A stretch of 64,000 bases of DNA from JAFDVL01 sp043783625 (GTDB lineage: Bacteria > Acidobacteriota > Blastocatellia > RBC074): assembly GCA_043783625.1 (NCBI GenBank), contig JAYVZE010000017.1, positions 1 through 64,000 of the forward strand. The letters are read 5' to 3'. Position numbers and translations under genes: made by a program. Below the pieces are notes generated by a model, which saw nothing but the letters and a program-made list of their open reading frames with translations, was not told the origin of the DNA and ran no database searches. Each line of letters opens with the position of its first letter. The first letter of the stretch is position 1. Shown in pieces: positions 52,037-59,319 of this stretch.

Positions 52037-53581
52037 TTAAGGTTTGATCTTACGGGTGAAAGTCAGTGTTCCGACTTTGGTTCCAGCTAATGTTCCAATG
52101 CTGGCAACGTATTTGGCTTGCGCCACTGCACCTGTGCTGGCGCTAACGACCGGCACTACTACCGTTCCATCATTGTTGGCAGCTTCACCTGCCACGTAGT
52201 TGGTGGCTCCGGCCCAGTTATTAGCACCGGCATCACCATCTTCAGTGATGACGACTAATTGCGCAGGAAGATCAACGCTGCCTGATCCTGTCGGAGCAGC
52301 CGAAACGTTGGTGGCAGTCACGGTGTACTGAATGTCAGCGCCTGGAACCGGATCAGTCGCTGCACCAACGCCAGTGGCGTTGACAACGGTAGCTGTTTTC
52401 AAGAGCCTCAGATAACCGGGGAACAGACGATCAATCGTGTTATTGGTAATCAATGGATCCATTACTGAACAGACCGTGATGACGGTGTCATAACCAGCTT
52501 CGGTAACAACTCCGGTAGGAAGTGTGACGCGAACCTTATAGTTCAGACTTGAACCCGCTGCGACCGCCGCAGTGGTGACCATTGGTGTCGCAGTTGGTGC
52601 ACCGGCTAAAACAACAGTCGTGTAAGTTGCACCGCCATCAATGCTGATTTCGACGGTTGATCCGGCTGGATAAGTACCAGCACCAGTGGCAGGTTTAATC
52701 GTGAATGTTTCCGGGCCGTTGCCAGAGTTCTTCAAAGTATTATCGAAGACAGTTGGAGTCGTCGGAGCATTTGGATCAACCGCTTTATTGGTGTAATCCG
52801 TATTCAGGTTCGCTGGCGCAGCACCTGGACCTGTGGCGTTTGGCGCACCATTTGGACCATTCTGAACCATTGGCACGTTGCTGACATTTAGTACTACCGC
52901 ACCCTTGGCTTCTTTTTCAGGGCCGGTGATCGTAATGCCTCCCGGTGCGCTGGTCGAAACTTCATGTATCGACGAATCCTTAGTTTGGTTGTCAAACCCA
53001 GTGCCTGTGGTGGTATCGCCGAGTGAAACGGTGAGGGCTGCACCTGCAATGGCGGCTGTGTCAACTGTGACAGTGACGACAACCTTTTTGGTTGCGCCCT
53101 GGGCAATCAATTGATCTACTGCGGCGGCATTGCCCAGGATGTCAATGTCGCCAGCACCAAATGTGCCGTTGCCATCGTTATCAATGAACGCTGAGGCTAC
53201 GGTTCCAGGCCCGCTGAGCTGAACACTTGCACCACTTGGCAGGAAGTGAGCGTTGTTCGAGAAGTTGCCCAGATTGTTGACATCGAATGTAAAGGTTGCC
53301 GTTGAACCGGGTGCCGGTGTTGGCGCACCAGTAGCAGGTGCTGTCTGATCCGGTGTGATCGACAAGCCGGCGACATACGCGACAGTGGTGACGACTTCAT
53401 TCGATGTCGTGTTGTACTTTAATGGAGTTAACGGATCGTCTGTATAGGTCGCGGACGCTTTGTTTTTGATTTGTGTTCCGCCAGCGGTTGCAGTTGATTG
53501 TGCAAGTGCGGAAGTAGCTAACGAGGCGAGGACAACAGCGCCGATCAGCACCTTTCCCCAAATATTAATTTTGCTCTTCAT
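52037..53581 (-). CDS. Secreted DUF11-like surface protein
   Basis: A 514-residue protein. Signal peptide (MKSKINIWGKVLIGAVVLASLATSALA); a first module homologous to the start of the 2102-residue protein (GTQIKNKASATYTDDP..., VAGLSITPDQ, FDVNNLGN); then beta-sandwich repeats with an unusually high share of Ala, Thr, Gly and Pro and few charges, ending in a short TLTFTRKIKP terminus. AGGAG five bases before ATG 53581 gives a strong start. It has no catalytic motif or membrane helix apart from the signal. It resembles repeat-type surface proteins of Deinococcus and Cyanobacteria. A fibre or layer subunit is an inference. Confidence 0.85.
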   Translation of the reverse strand: MKSKINIWGKVLIGAVVLASLATSALAQSTATAGGTQIKNKASATYTDDPLTPLKYNTTSNEVVTTVAYVAGLSITPDQTAPATGAPTPAPGSTATFTFDVNNLGNFSNNAHFLPSGASVQLSGPGTVASAFIDNDGNGTFGAGDIDILGNAAAVDQLIAQGATKKVVVTVTVDTAAIAGAALTVSLGDTTTGTGFDNQTKDSSIHEVSTSAPGGITITGPEKEAKGAVVLNVSNVPMVQNGPNGAPNATGPGAAPANLNTDYTNKAVDPNAPTTPTVFDNTLKNSGNGPETFTIKPATGAGTYPAGSTVEISIDGGATYTTVVLAGAPTATPMVTTAAVAAGSSLNYKVRVTLPTGVVTEAGYDTVITVCSVMDPLITNNTIDRLFPGYLRLLKTATVVNATGVGAATDPVPGADIQYTVTATNVSAAPTGSGSVDLPAQLVVITEDGDAGANNWAGATNYVAGEAANNDGTVVVPVVSASTGAVAQAKYVASIGTLAGTKVGTLTFTRKIKP

Positions 53582-53622
53582 CTATACTCCTGATTGAGTT
53601 CTGAAGTTGATATTTATAGCTA

Positions 53623-53644
53623 GGCGGATTTTTAGTAATCCGCC
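53623..53644 (-). terminator. Weak hairpin between the first two cluster genes
   Basis: GGCGGATT (53623-53630) and AATCCGCC (53637-53644) form an 8-bp stem with a 6-base loop. It has no good T-tract in the direction of transcription, so it may only attenuate read-through from the 174-residue protein gene into the next. Confidence 0.45.
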
Positions 53645-53740
53645 AGCCTCCTACGGCGAGAAAAGGCACTATCCACAGGGGATGCACCGAAGTAGCGTTG
53701 TGAGAACAACTGCCACTGATTGGGCTTCAAGCCGGGTCAA

Positions 53741-54265
53741 TTACTTGACGCGAACTTTGTATGAAGCCGAAAATTGCTTACCTTCAGTAAGCGGGTCATT
53801 CCATTCGTAGCGAATCCGGGTGTACATAGAAACGGGTGCTGCTACTTTTTTGGTTGAGCCGTCAGGTTGCTTTTGGTCAATCATTGGCTTTTCATCGAAG
53901 GTTTTACCGTCATCAATGCTGTAAACGATTTTGACACTGCCTTCTGCTTTGGCACTGCTGGCAACGTAGGCTGTCCCGGTCGGAATTTCACCAACGGTTT
54001 TGTAATTTTGGGCGGGAGTCGTTCCCGCATTCATGGAGGTGATCGTCCAGTTCAAAACTTCGCCGGGGTTCAGGTTGCCGGCTTTTTCAACATCGACAGG
54101 TTTGTTTTCGCGGGTCACTGTTCCCAGTAAGGAAATTTTGACATCCGGGCGAACGAGCGTAGCGATGGCGTTAGCAATCGAATTGCGTTGTGCAAAAGCA
54201 CTGCCAGCGACAACGAATAACGCGATTAAAGTGATCGAAGATAATTGTGATTTAAGGTTTTTCAT
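53741..54265 (-). CDS. Small secreted DUF11-like protein
   Basis: A 174-residue protein with a signal peptide (LSSITLIALFVVAGSAFA) and essentially one DUF11-type beta-sandwich (VRPDVKISLLGTVTRENKPVD, NPGEVLNWTITSMNAGTTPAQNY, GTAYVASSAKAEG). The end (MYTRIRYEWND, FSASYKVRVK) recalls the last ~30 residues of the two larger DUF11-type neighbours. It is the first gene in the - strand cluster. AAGGA nine bases upstream of the ATG serves as ribosome site. Being small, exported and single-domain, it could be a pilin-like subunit; this is only an inference. Confidence 0.82.
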   Translation of the reverse strand: MKNLKSQLSSITLIALFVVAGSAFAQRNSIANAIATLVRPDVKISLLGTVTRENKPVDVEKAGNLNPGEVLNWTITSMNAGTTPAQNYKTVGEIPTGTAYVASSAKAEGSVKIVYSIDDGKTFDEKPMIDQKQPDGSTKKVAAPVSMYTRIRYEWNDPLTEGKQFSASYKVRVK

Positions 54266-54629
54266 GGGCTTCAGTCCTTGAGGTTGAGTTATAAATTTTC
54301 ATCGGCGCATCCGCGTTGGATTTGCCCGTTAGGTGGGGGGCTGACTAGCGCTTGTGCAGTGTTGGCACAGCGGCTCGATATAAGTCTTACAACTTCTGTG
54401 CCATACTTTTGAGGCAGTCTGTGACGTGGCTAACTTGCCAAATGAATGAATTTGCAGGATTCGAGTGAAATCTGGTCAAATTGCTGAAGTGACGGAATTC
54501 GGCAAAAACGGCTGACAGTAATTGTTGCGGTCAGGCTTTCTCAAAGTTGGAAGTACTCGCCTTTATGAAAGCTTACCCGTATAATCATTTGTTCCTGATA
54601 ACTTTGAATTTAATGATGTTTTGCTTCAC
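54266..54629. other. Divergent regulatory region between the DUF11 cluster and lolA
   Basis: No gene. It must hold promoters of both the five-gene cluster and lolA. I cannot place a convincing -35/-10 pair. A segment on the - strand (revcomp of about 54300-54345) has GGGCAAATCC...CGGATGCGCC, superficially like a cyclic-di-GMP riboswitch, but it lacks the conserved second half. Confidence 0.4.
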
Positions 54630-55268
54630 ATGAATTTTTTTCTTTCTTCTATTTTCTGCCTGTTTTTTACTCCGTTTTCTTCTTCCTCAGAACTTGAGGT
54701 GCTGATCCAGAATCTTCAGAATAAATATGCCAGGCTAGCAACTCTCAGTGCTGATTTTACGCAGAGCTATACCGCTCCAAATGTGCGATCTCGTCGTGAG
54801 TCCGGTCGGTTGCAGCTCAAAAAGCCGGGTAAAATGCGATGGGATTATGTCGCGCCAGAGGCGAAGCAATATGTGGCAGATGGAAAATTTGTGTATGAAT
54901 ATCTTCCTGCTGATCGAATTGTGACGCGCACTTCGGCAAATAATCTGAACGATTGGCGCACTCCGTTTTTATTTTTGCTGGGACGCGGGAATTTACGGCG
55001 CGATTTTTCCCGGATTGAATTTTCGAGTGAAGCTCCGGTCAGGGCTGGTCATCGTGTGCTGCGACTGATTCCCAAACGAAGCTCAGACATTCTCGAAGTT
55101 ATCCTCGAAGTCGAACCCGGAAGCTGGCAATTGTCACGACTGTCATTTCTAAAATCAGGTCAGTCCCGGATAGATTTTTTGCTCAGCAATGTGCAGGAAA
55201 ATATTGCTCTTCCTGAGACAAATTTTTCATTCAAAATACCAGGTGGTGTAACGCTGAAACAGTATTGA
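54630..55268 (+). CDS. lolA: Outer-membrane lipoprotein carrier LolA
   Basis: A 212-residue periplasmic chaperone that carries lipoproteins from LolCDE to the outer membrane. After a signal peptide, the LolA motifs appear: LATLSADFTQSYTAPN, SGRLQLKKPGKMRWDY and DGKFVYEYLPADRIV. The frame is open to TTG 54621; ATG 54630 is preferred because it directly precedes the signal peptide, though no clear ribosome site is seen. It is divergent from the DUF11 surface-protein cluster. The shared intergenic region might link outer-membrane traffic to that cluster, but the association may be chance. Confidence 0.9.
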   Translation: MNFFLSSIFCLFFTPFSSSSELEVLIQNLQNKYARLATLSADFTQSYTAPNVRSRRESGRLQLKKPGKMRWDYVAPEAKQYVADGKFVYEYLPADRIVTRTSANNLNDWRTPFLFLLGRGNLRRDFSRIEFSSEAPVRAGHRVLRLIPKRSSDILEVILEVEPGSWQLSRLSFLKSGQSRIDFLLSNVQENIALPETNFSFKIPGGVTLKQY

Positions 55269-55284
55269 TAATTCCTTTACTCCT

Positions 55285-55956
55285 ATGATTTCAAAACAAA
55301 AACTCCATATTTTTTCTGATTTTGACGGGACGATTACGAATACTGATTCGCTGGTTTTTCTGACGCGAATGTTAGGCGCAGGAGAATCCGCCATTATCGA
55401 AATCGGTCAGCAGCTCCGTGCGAATACAATGACTTTACGCGCAGGAATAAGCGCTGAAATGGGCAGTATTCGTGCCTCTTTTGAGGAAGCCAGAGATTTG
55501 CTCTTGAAGCAGGTTAAGGTTGATCCCGACTTCAAAAAATTTGTCGAATGGTGCGATGAGAGCCAAATCCCCGTGACGGTTTTAAGTGCAGGGTTTCATG
55601 AATTCATTGATTTGTTTTTGACATCAGAGGAATATCCGACTTTGGAAATTCTGGCGAGCCGGATCAACCCGCAACCAACTGGATGGGAATGTATTTTTCG
55701 AGATGATTCAGATTACGGCAACGACAAGGCCGCTGCGATTCAGCGGGCGCGAGCCAGCGGCTATCACACGATTTTTCTCGGTGACGGGCTGAGTGATCGC
55801 GCTGCTGCTGAAGTTGCAGATGTTGTTTTTGCGAAGCGATCTTTAGCTGAACATTGCCGGGTGAATTCGATTCCATTTACTGAATTCCAAACGTTTGCTG
55901 AAGTCCTCGCCATACTGGTGCGCCAGCATCTTGCTGGCAAGGCTTTGCGCAGCTAA
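55285..55956 (+). CDS. MtnX-like HAD-IB phosphatase
   Basis: A 223-residue HAD phosphatase. Motif I DFDGTIT holds the nucleophile Asp12 and Asp14. The cap region, VTVLSAGFHEFID (motif II) and FLGDGLSDRAAAEVAD (motif IV) fit the MtnX group, which dephosphorylates 2-hydroxy-3-keto-5-methylthiopentenyl-1-phosphate in methionine salvage. No other methionine-salvage gene is present, so the substrate is uncertain. The last 13 residues (VRQHLAGKALRS) are encoded by a family A palindrome, including the stop, so the native C-terminus may be altered. Confidence 0.88.
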   Translation: MISKQKLHIFSDFDGTITNTDSLVFLTRMLGAGESAIIEIGQQLRANTMTLRAGISAEMGSIRASFEEARDLLLKQVKVDPDFKKFVEWCDESQIPVTVLSAGFHEFIDLFLTSEEYPTLEILASRINPQPTGWECIFRDDSDYGNDKAAAIQRARASGYHTIFLGDGLSDRAAAEVADVVFAKRSLAEHCRVNSIPFTEFQTFAEVLAILVRQHLAGKALRS

Positions 55957-55980
55957 GTGCCAGCAAGATGCTGGCGTACC
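55917..55980. repeat. Family A palindromic repeat at the end of the HAD phosphatase gene
   Basis: Arms 55917-55939 and 55958-55980 (GGTGCGCCAGCATCTTGCTGG... and inverse, one mismatch) surround an 18-base loop that contains the phosphatase stop codon. The arm and loop encode its last residues. The next gene starts nine bases after the repeat. Confidence 0.83.
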
Positions 55981-55988
55981 TGTAATTT

Positions 55989-56726
55989 ATGAACTTAATT
56001 ATCAGCTCAGAAACGGAGCAACGGGAATTAGCCGCAAAGCGGGCCGAATTACAAAAGCTTGAAGATGCGTTGGCCGTCTGCGAAACAGAATTGTCGGTCG
56101 TGCAATCGGCGGTGCGGGAATTCGAAATCACGTATCTTGAAACGATTGGTCAAAAGCTTGATGAGCTGGCAGTTATCGAAAAACAAATTCAGATCGTCAT
56201 GGGCGAACGCGAAACCGAAGACGATTACACGATCAGTAACGACCTCGAATGTGGACAAACAAAGTTTCATGCTTCGGAAAATTTGAAAAAACTTTACCGC
56301 GAAGTTGCGCGACTTTGTCATCCTGATTTAGCTGGCAATGAAGATGATCGGGAGCTGCGACATCGTTTGATGATTGCGGCGAATCAGGCCTATGAAAATG
56401 GCAGCGAAGAATATTTGCAAGCCATGCTCAGCACTGAAGCCAGCTTCGTTGAACTGGCACGGCAAAGCTTACGCGCCAGTGATTATGCACAGGTGATCCG
56501 CGCGATTCGCATTACGCAGGAGCGTCACACCGAAGTCGCCGCAGAAATTATTCGCGTGAAAAATTCCGAGCTGTACCGCCTGCACCAACGCGCCCTGAAA
56601 GCCGAAGCGATAGGTCATAATTTCCTCCAGGAATTAGTTGAGCAAGTTGAGCGTCAAATCCGCAAAGCGAACAATCGGCTGGCGACTTTAAGCGCGGATT
56701 TGGCAATGATGCGCGCTCCGGTCTAA
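55989..56726 (+). CDS. J-domain protein with N-terminal coiled coil
   Basis: A 245-residue protein. Residues 1-75 form a heptad-rich coiled coil (QRELAAKRAELQKLEDALAV...). Residues 96-150 are a J-domain: LKKLYREVARLCHPDL with the HPD tripeptide at 111-113, essential for stimulating DnaK ATPase. The rest is a second coiled coil (about 165-240). It lacks the zinc-finger and C-terminal domains of DnaJ and would be a type III J-protein bringing DnaK to a specific client. No DnaK is in the window. The start is 33 bases after the HAD gene stop, behind a family A repeat. Confidence 0.82.
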   Translation: MNLIISSETEQRELAAKRAELQKLEDALAVCETELSVVQSAVREFEITYLETIGQKLDELAVIEKQIQIVMGERETEDDYTISNDLECGQTKFHASENLKKLYREVARLCHPDLAGNEDDRELRHRLMIAANQAYENGSEEYLQAMLSTEASFVELARQSLRASDYAQVIRAIRITQERHTEVAAEIIRVKNSELYRLHQRALKAEAIGHNFLQELVEQVERQIRKANNRLATLSADLAMMRAPV

Positions 56727-56798
56727 AATGAAGTACGATTTCGGAATTGGAAAGCCCGTCACTTTTGACTACAATATGATGACAGGAGGAGTAAATTT

Positions 56799-57017
56799 AT
56801 GAGTGCAGTCTTAACACCATCCACCGCACCACGGAAAACCGACGAAGGGTGGATTATTGATACTCCGCATGGCTCAATTGGTGTTTTATATCCGAGTAGA
56901 AACGGCATCAGTATGGAAATTCTCCCACCGCCTACACCAGAGTTAGTATCTTCAGTTTTAGAAACTTGTGAAGAGTTTCGAGATGCGTTTGACGTGATGA
57001 AAAGGCTTGGAGATTAA
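56799..57017 (+). CDS. Small protein of unknown function
   Basis: A 72-residue protein (MSAVLTPSTAPRKTDEGWIIDTPHGSIGVLYPSRNGISMEIL...). I recognise no family. AGGAGG ten bases before the ATG makes translation convincing. The first half is beta-like with Gly turns, the second an acidic helix (PELVSSVLETCEEFRDAFDVMKRL). It is upstream of the ROK kinase gene, with a doubtful frame between them. Confidence 0.62.
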   Translation: MSAVLTPSTAPRKTDEGWIIDTPHGSIGVLYPSRNGISMEILPPPTPELVSSVLETCEEFRDAFDVMKRLGD

Positions 57018-57243
57018 GAAGTTATTTGGCAATTCTTATTTGCCGCAGAGCTACAGAAAGATGGTAGTCAGATGTAATAAGCAGCTAGGCAATAATTATC
57101 CGGTGATTTCATTTTCCATCTATGAGTTTCCATTTTTCATTCCGATGGCAGCGACTTGGGCAATGACAATTGACAAATCATCAATGGAAAATGAAAGCTT
57201 TAAGGTTGGTTTTCCCGCACCTGAACTTAAATTTAAATCATGA
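57007..57243 (+). CDS. Doubtful small open frame overlapping the ROK kinase start
   Basis: A 78-residue frame that begins at a TTG inside the 56799 gene and ends at the ATGA junction with the ROK kinase. An internal ATG at 57061 is an alternative start. The ATGA overlap suggests translational coupling, but no ribosome site fits either start. It contains a 13-bp inverted repeat (57107-57196), so part of it may be repeat-derived rather than protein. Confidence 0.3.
   Translation: MEIKKLFGNSYLPQSYRKMVVRCNKQLGNNYPVISFSIYEFPFFIPMAATWAMTIDKSSMENESFKVGFPAPELKFKS
57107..57196. repeat. Inverted repeat TTTCATTTTCCAT
   Basis: TTTCATTTTCCAT (57107-57119) and ATGGAAAATGAAA (57184-57196) are exact 13-bp inverted copies 64 bases apart. 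Between them, CAATGACAATTGACAAATCA resembles the CAATTGACAATGG-type repeat words seen in many bacterial intergenic regions. Confidence 0.65.
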
Positions 57244-58205
57244 AAAATTATTACCTCGGCATTGATCTCGGCGGCACCAATATCAAAGCCGCATTAGTCA
57301 ACACGCTGACCGGAGAAATCAGCGGGACGACTTCCATTCCGACACAGTCGCGTGAAGGCTCCGATGCCGTCATTGCGAATATGGGAAAGCTGGTTGAAAG
57401 CATCGTCGCTGCCAGCGGAATCGCACCGGAAAATATTGGCGGGATTGGCATTGGCGTCCCCGGTGAAATTGATATGGAGCGGGGCGTGACTCTGTTCCTG
57501 ACGAATCTGCCTGGGCAATGGCGCAATGTGGCGCTGGCTGAAAAATTGAAGGCACTCACGGGTTTTGATGTCAGGTTGATTAATGATGCTCGTGCGATGA
57601 CGTTTGCCGAGTGGAAATTCGGTGCCGGCAAAGGCGTTGAGACAGCGGCTTTTTATACGCTCGGCACTGGGATTGGCGGCGGCTTAATCATTAACAATAA
57701 ATTACATCTTGGGATTGGCGGCGCCGCCGGAGAACTCGGTCACGTCATCGTAGATTTGTACGGCGATGCCTGCGGTTGCGGCAGCCGTGGCTGTGTCGAA
57801 TCCTACGCTTCCGGGCCGGCGATTGCGGCGATGGGAATGAAAGCTGTGGTGCAGGGATTGACGACGAGTCTGGCGGAACTGTGCGGCGATGATCTGAATA
57901 AAATTACGCCGGAACTGGTCTGTCAGGCGGCATTGGCAGGGGACGCTATCGCCAAAGAGATTTACGAACGTGCCGGACGCTACATCGGCATCGGAGTTGC
58001 CAGCATTATCACTGCCATTAATCCGCGTCGCGTCGTTTTTGGTGGAGGAGTCGCAGCGGCAGGCGAACTGATCCTTGACCCGATTCGCCGCACCGTCCAC
58101 TCACGGGTGACTTTGATTAATGTTCATGAGGTTCATATTGTGCTGGCGATGCTGGGAAATAATGCCGGATTGGTCGGCGCGGCAACGTGGGCGAGCCAGA
58201 CCTGA
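57240..58205 (+). CDS. ROK-family sugar kinase
   Basis: A 321-residue kinase of the ROK family (repressor, ORF, kinase). The phosphate loop DLGGTNIKAALV is at about 9-20; the catalytic Asp lies in INDARAMTFAEW (about 115); GTGIGGGLIINNKLHLG is the sugar/ATP strand; and the zinc motif CGCGSRGCVE is at about 178-187. It probably phosphorylates glucose or a similar hexose. It has no HTH domain, so it is an enzyme rather than a NagC-like regulator. Its start overlaps the preceding frame by ATGA. No sugar transporter is nearby. Confidence 0.92.
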   Translation: MKNYYLGIDLGGTNIKAALVNTLTGEISGTTSIPTQSREGSDAVIANMGKLVESIVAASGIAPENIGGIGIGVPGEIDMERGVTLFLTNLPGQWRNVALAEKLKALTGFDVRLINDARAMTFAEWKFGAGKGVETAAFYTLGTGIGGGLIINNKLHLGIGGAAGELGHVIVDLYGDACGCGSRGCVESYASGPAIAAMGMKAVVQGLTTSLAELCGDDLNKITPELVCQAALAGDAIAKEIYERAGRYIGIGVASIITAINPRRVVFGGGVAAAGELILDPIRRTVHSRVTLINVHEVHIVLAMLGNNAGLVGAATWASQT

Positions 58206-58265
58206 AGAATTTGTTTTGCGGAGAATCTTTCTTATGGTACTTAGTACTCTTTAGGAGGGGATTTG

Positions 58266-59240
58266 ATGCAAGCCATGGTCGGAGCCGAAACAAGACAAGT
58301 TGATGTATTATTAGTAGATGACGACAAAACCGGATTGATGATCCTGACCCGCAGCCTGGAGCGTGCTAATTTTAGCGTCGCCGCCGTTGAAAGTGCGAAT
58401 CGAGCCTTAGATTTGCTGACCTCCGAAATTAAACCTGAAGTTATTATTGCCGACATCAGTATGCCTGAGATGGACGGTTATGAATTCTATCGTCAGGTTC
58501 GGGCGAAAGGGCTTTCGGATACGCCTTTCATTTTTTGTTCAGGTCGGGACGGCGCCCTTGATCGCGTCCTGGGTTTGCGGATGGGAGCCGATGATTATCT
58601 GGTGAAGCCAATTGTCCCTGAAGAAGTCGTCTTAAAAGTCCGGCTTCAATTGACCAAAATTCAATACTTGAGAGCGCTCAAAACGGCGCTGGTCAATAAG
58701 GACTCTTCGGTCATTATGAGTGGGAATTTTGGTGGCATCAGCGTCATTGATGTTTTACAAACGGCGCGGATGCTGGGGAATGGCGACTATGCCGTTCACC
58801 TGACAACTGAAGAAGATAGCGGCGGAGTCTATTTAAAAAATGGTCAGGTTTTACACGCCGAAACAGGTTGGGCGGTTGGCGCAAAAGCTTTTTCTCGTTT
58901 ACTAACTTGGGAAAGAGGCGGCTTTGTCATTGAGTATAAGCACTTCGATGATGAACGGACGATGGTCGGTGGCTTGGAAGAATTGATGCTGGATCATCTG
59001 ACGCAAATTGATGAAGTCCGTCAGTTGCGAAGTGAGATTGAGTATCATGGTAAAAAGTTTATTTGCAGCTCTTATCCCGAACCGATCAACGAAGCTGAGA
59101 CGCATATTTGCAAAATGCTGCAATCACCGTTGACACTTGATAAACTTTTTGATGACTCAAAAATGAATGACCGTGCTATCGCCGAAGCTTTATTACAGCT
59201 CGTTAAAAGCGGTGGCGTAATTGCCATTTCAGAAAGCTAA
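58266..59240 (+). CDS. Response regulator with DUF4388 (PatA-like) output
   Basis: A 324-residue protein. The receiver domain (about 12-130) has DDD at 18-20, phospho-acceptor Asp63 in ADISMPEMDG, the late Lys in YLVKPIVP. A DUF4388 domain follows (about 140-240: MSGNFGGISVIDVLQTARMLGNGDYAVHL, GGVYLKNGQVLHAE) and then a helical tail. DUF4388 is found in PatA-like regulators that govern filament or motility behaviour. No kinase is adjacent. AGGAGG seven bases upstream supports ATG 58266. A family B palindrome lies between its stop and that of the convergent S9 peptidase gene. Confidence 0.9.
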   Translation: MQAMVGAETRQVDVLLVDDDKTGLMILTRSLERANFSVAAVESANRALDLLTSEIKPEVIIADISMPEMDGYEFYRQVRAKGLSDTPFIFCSGRDGALDRVLGLRMGADDYLVKPIVPEEVVLKVRLQLTKIQYLRALKTALVNKDSSVIMSGNFGGISVIDVLQTARMLGNGDYAVHLTTEEDSGGVYLKNGQVLHAETGWAVGAKAFSRLLTWERGGFVIEYKHFDDERTMVGGLEELMLDHLTQIDEVRQLRSEIEYHGKKFICSSYPEPINEAETHICKMLQSPLTLDKLFDDSKMNDRAIAEALLQLVKSGGVIAISES

Positions 59241-59242
59241 AT

Positions 59243-59312
59243 GCAGAAGCCCGCACGAAGTAAGGGCGCTTTCACATTATGAAAACACGCCCTTACTTCG
59301 TGCGGGCTTCTG
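59243..59312. repeat. Family B palindromic repeat between convergent genes
   Basis: Arms 59244-59268 (CAGAAGCCCGCACGAAGTAAG...) and 59288-59312 are perfect 25-bp inverted copies with a 19-base loop. It separates the stop codons of the DUF4388 regulator and the S9 peptidase gene, where it could terminate transcription from both sides. Confidence 0.88.
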
Positions 59313-59319
59313 TATTTTA

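Noticed and set aside
54300..54345. Cyclic-di-GMP (GEMM) riboswitch on the - strand ahead of the DUF11 cluster
   Set aside because: GGGCAAATCC...CGGATGCGCC looks similar to the first half, but the second half and the GGACGCAAAGCC core are absent.
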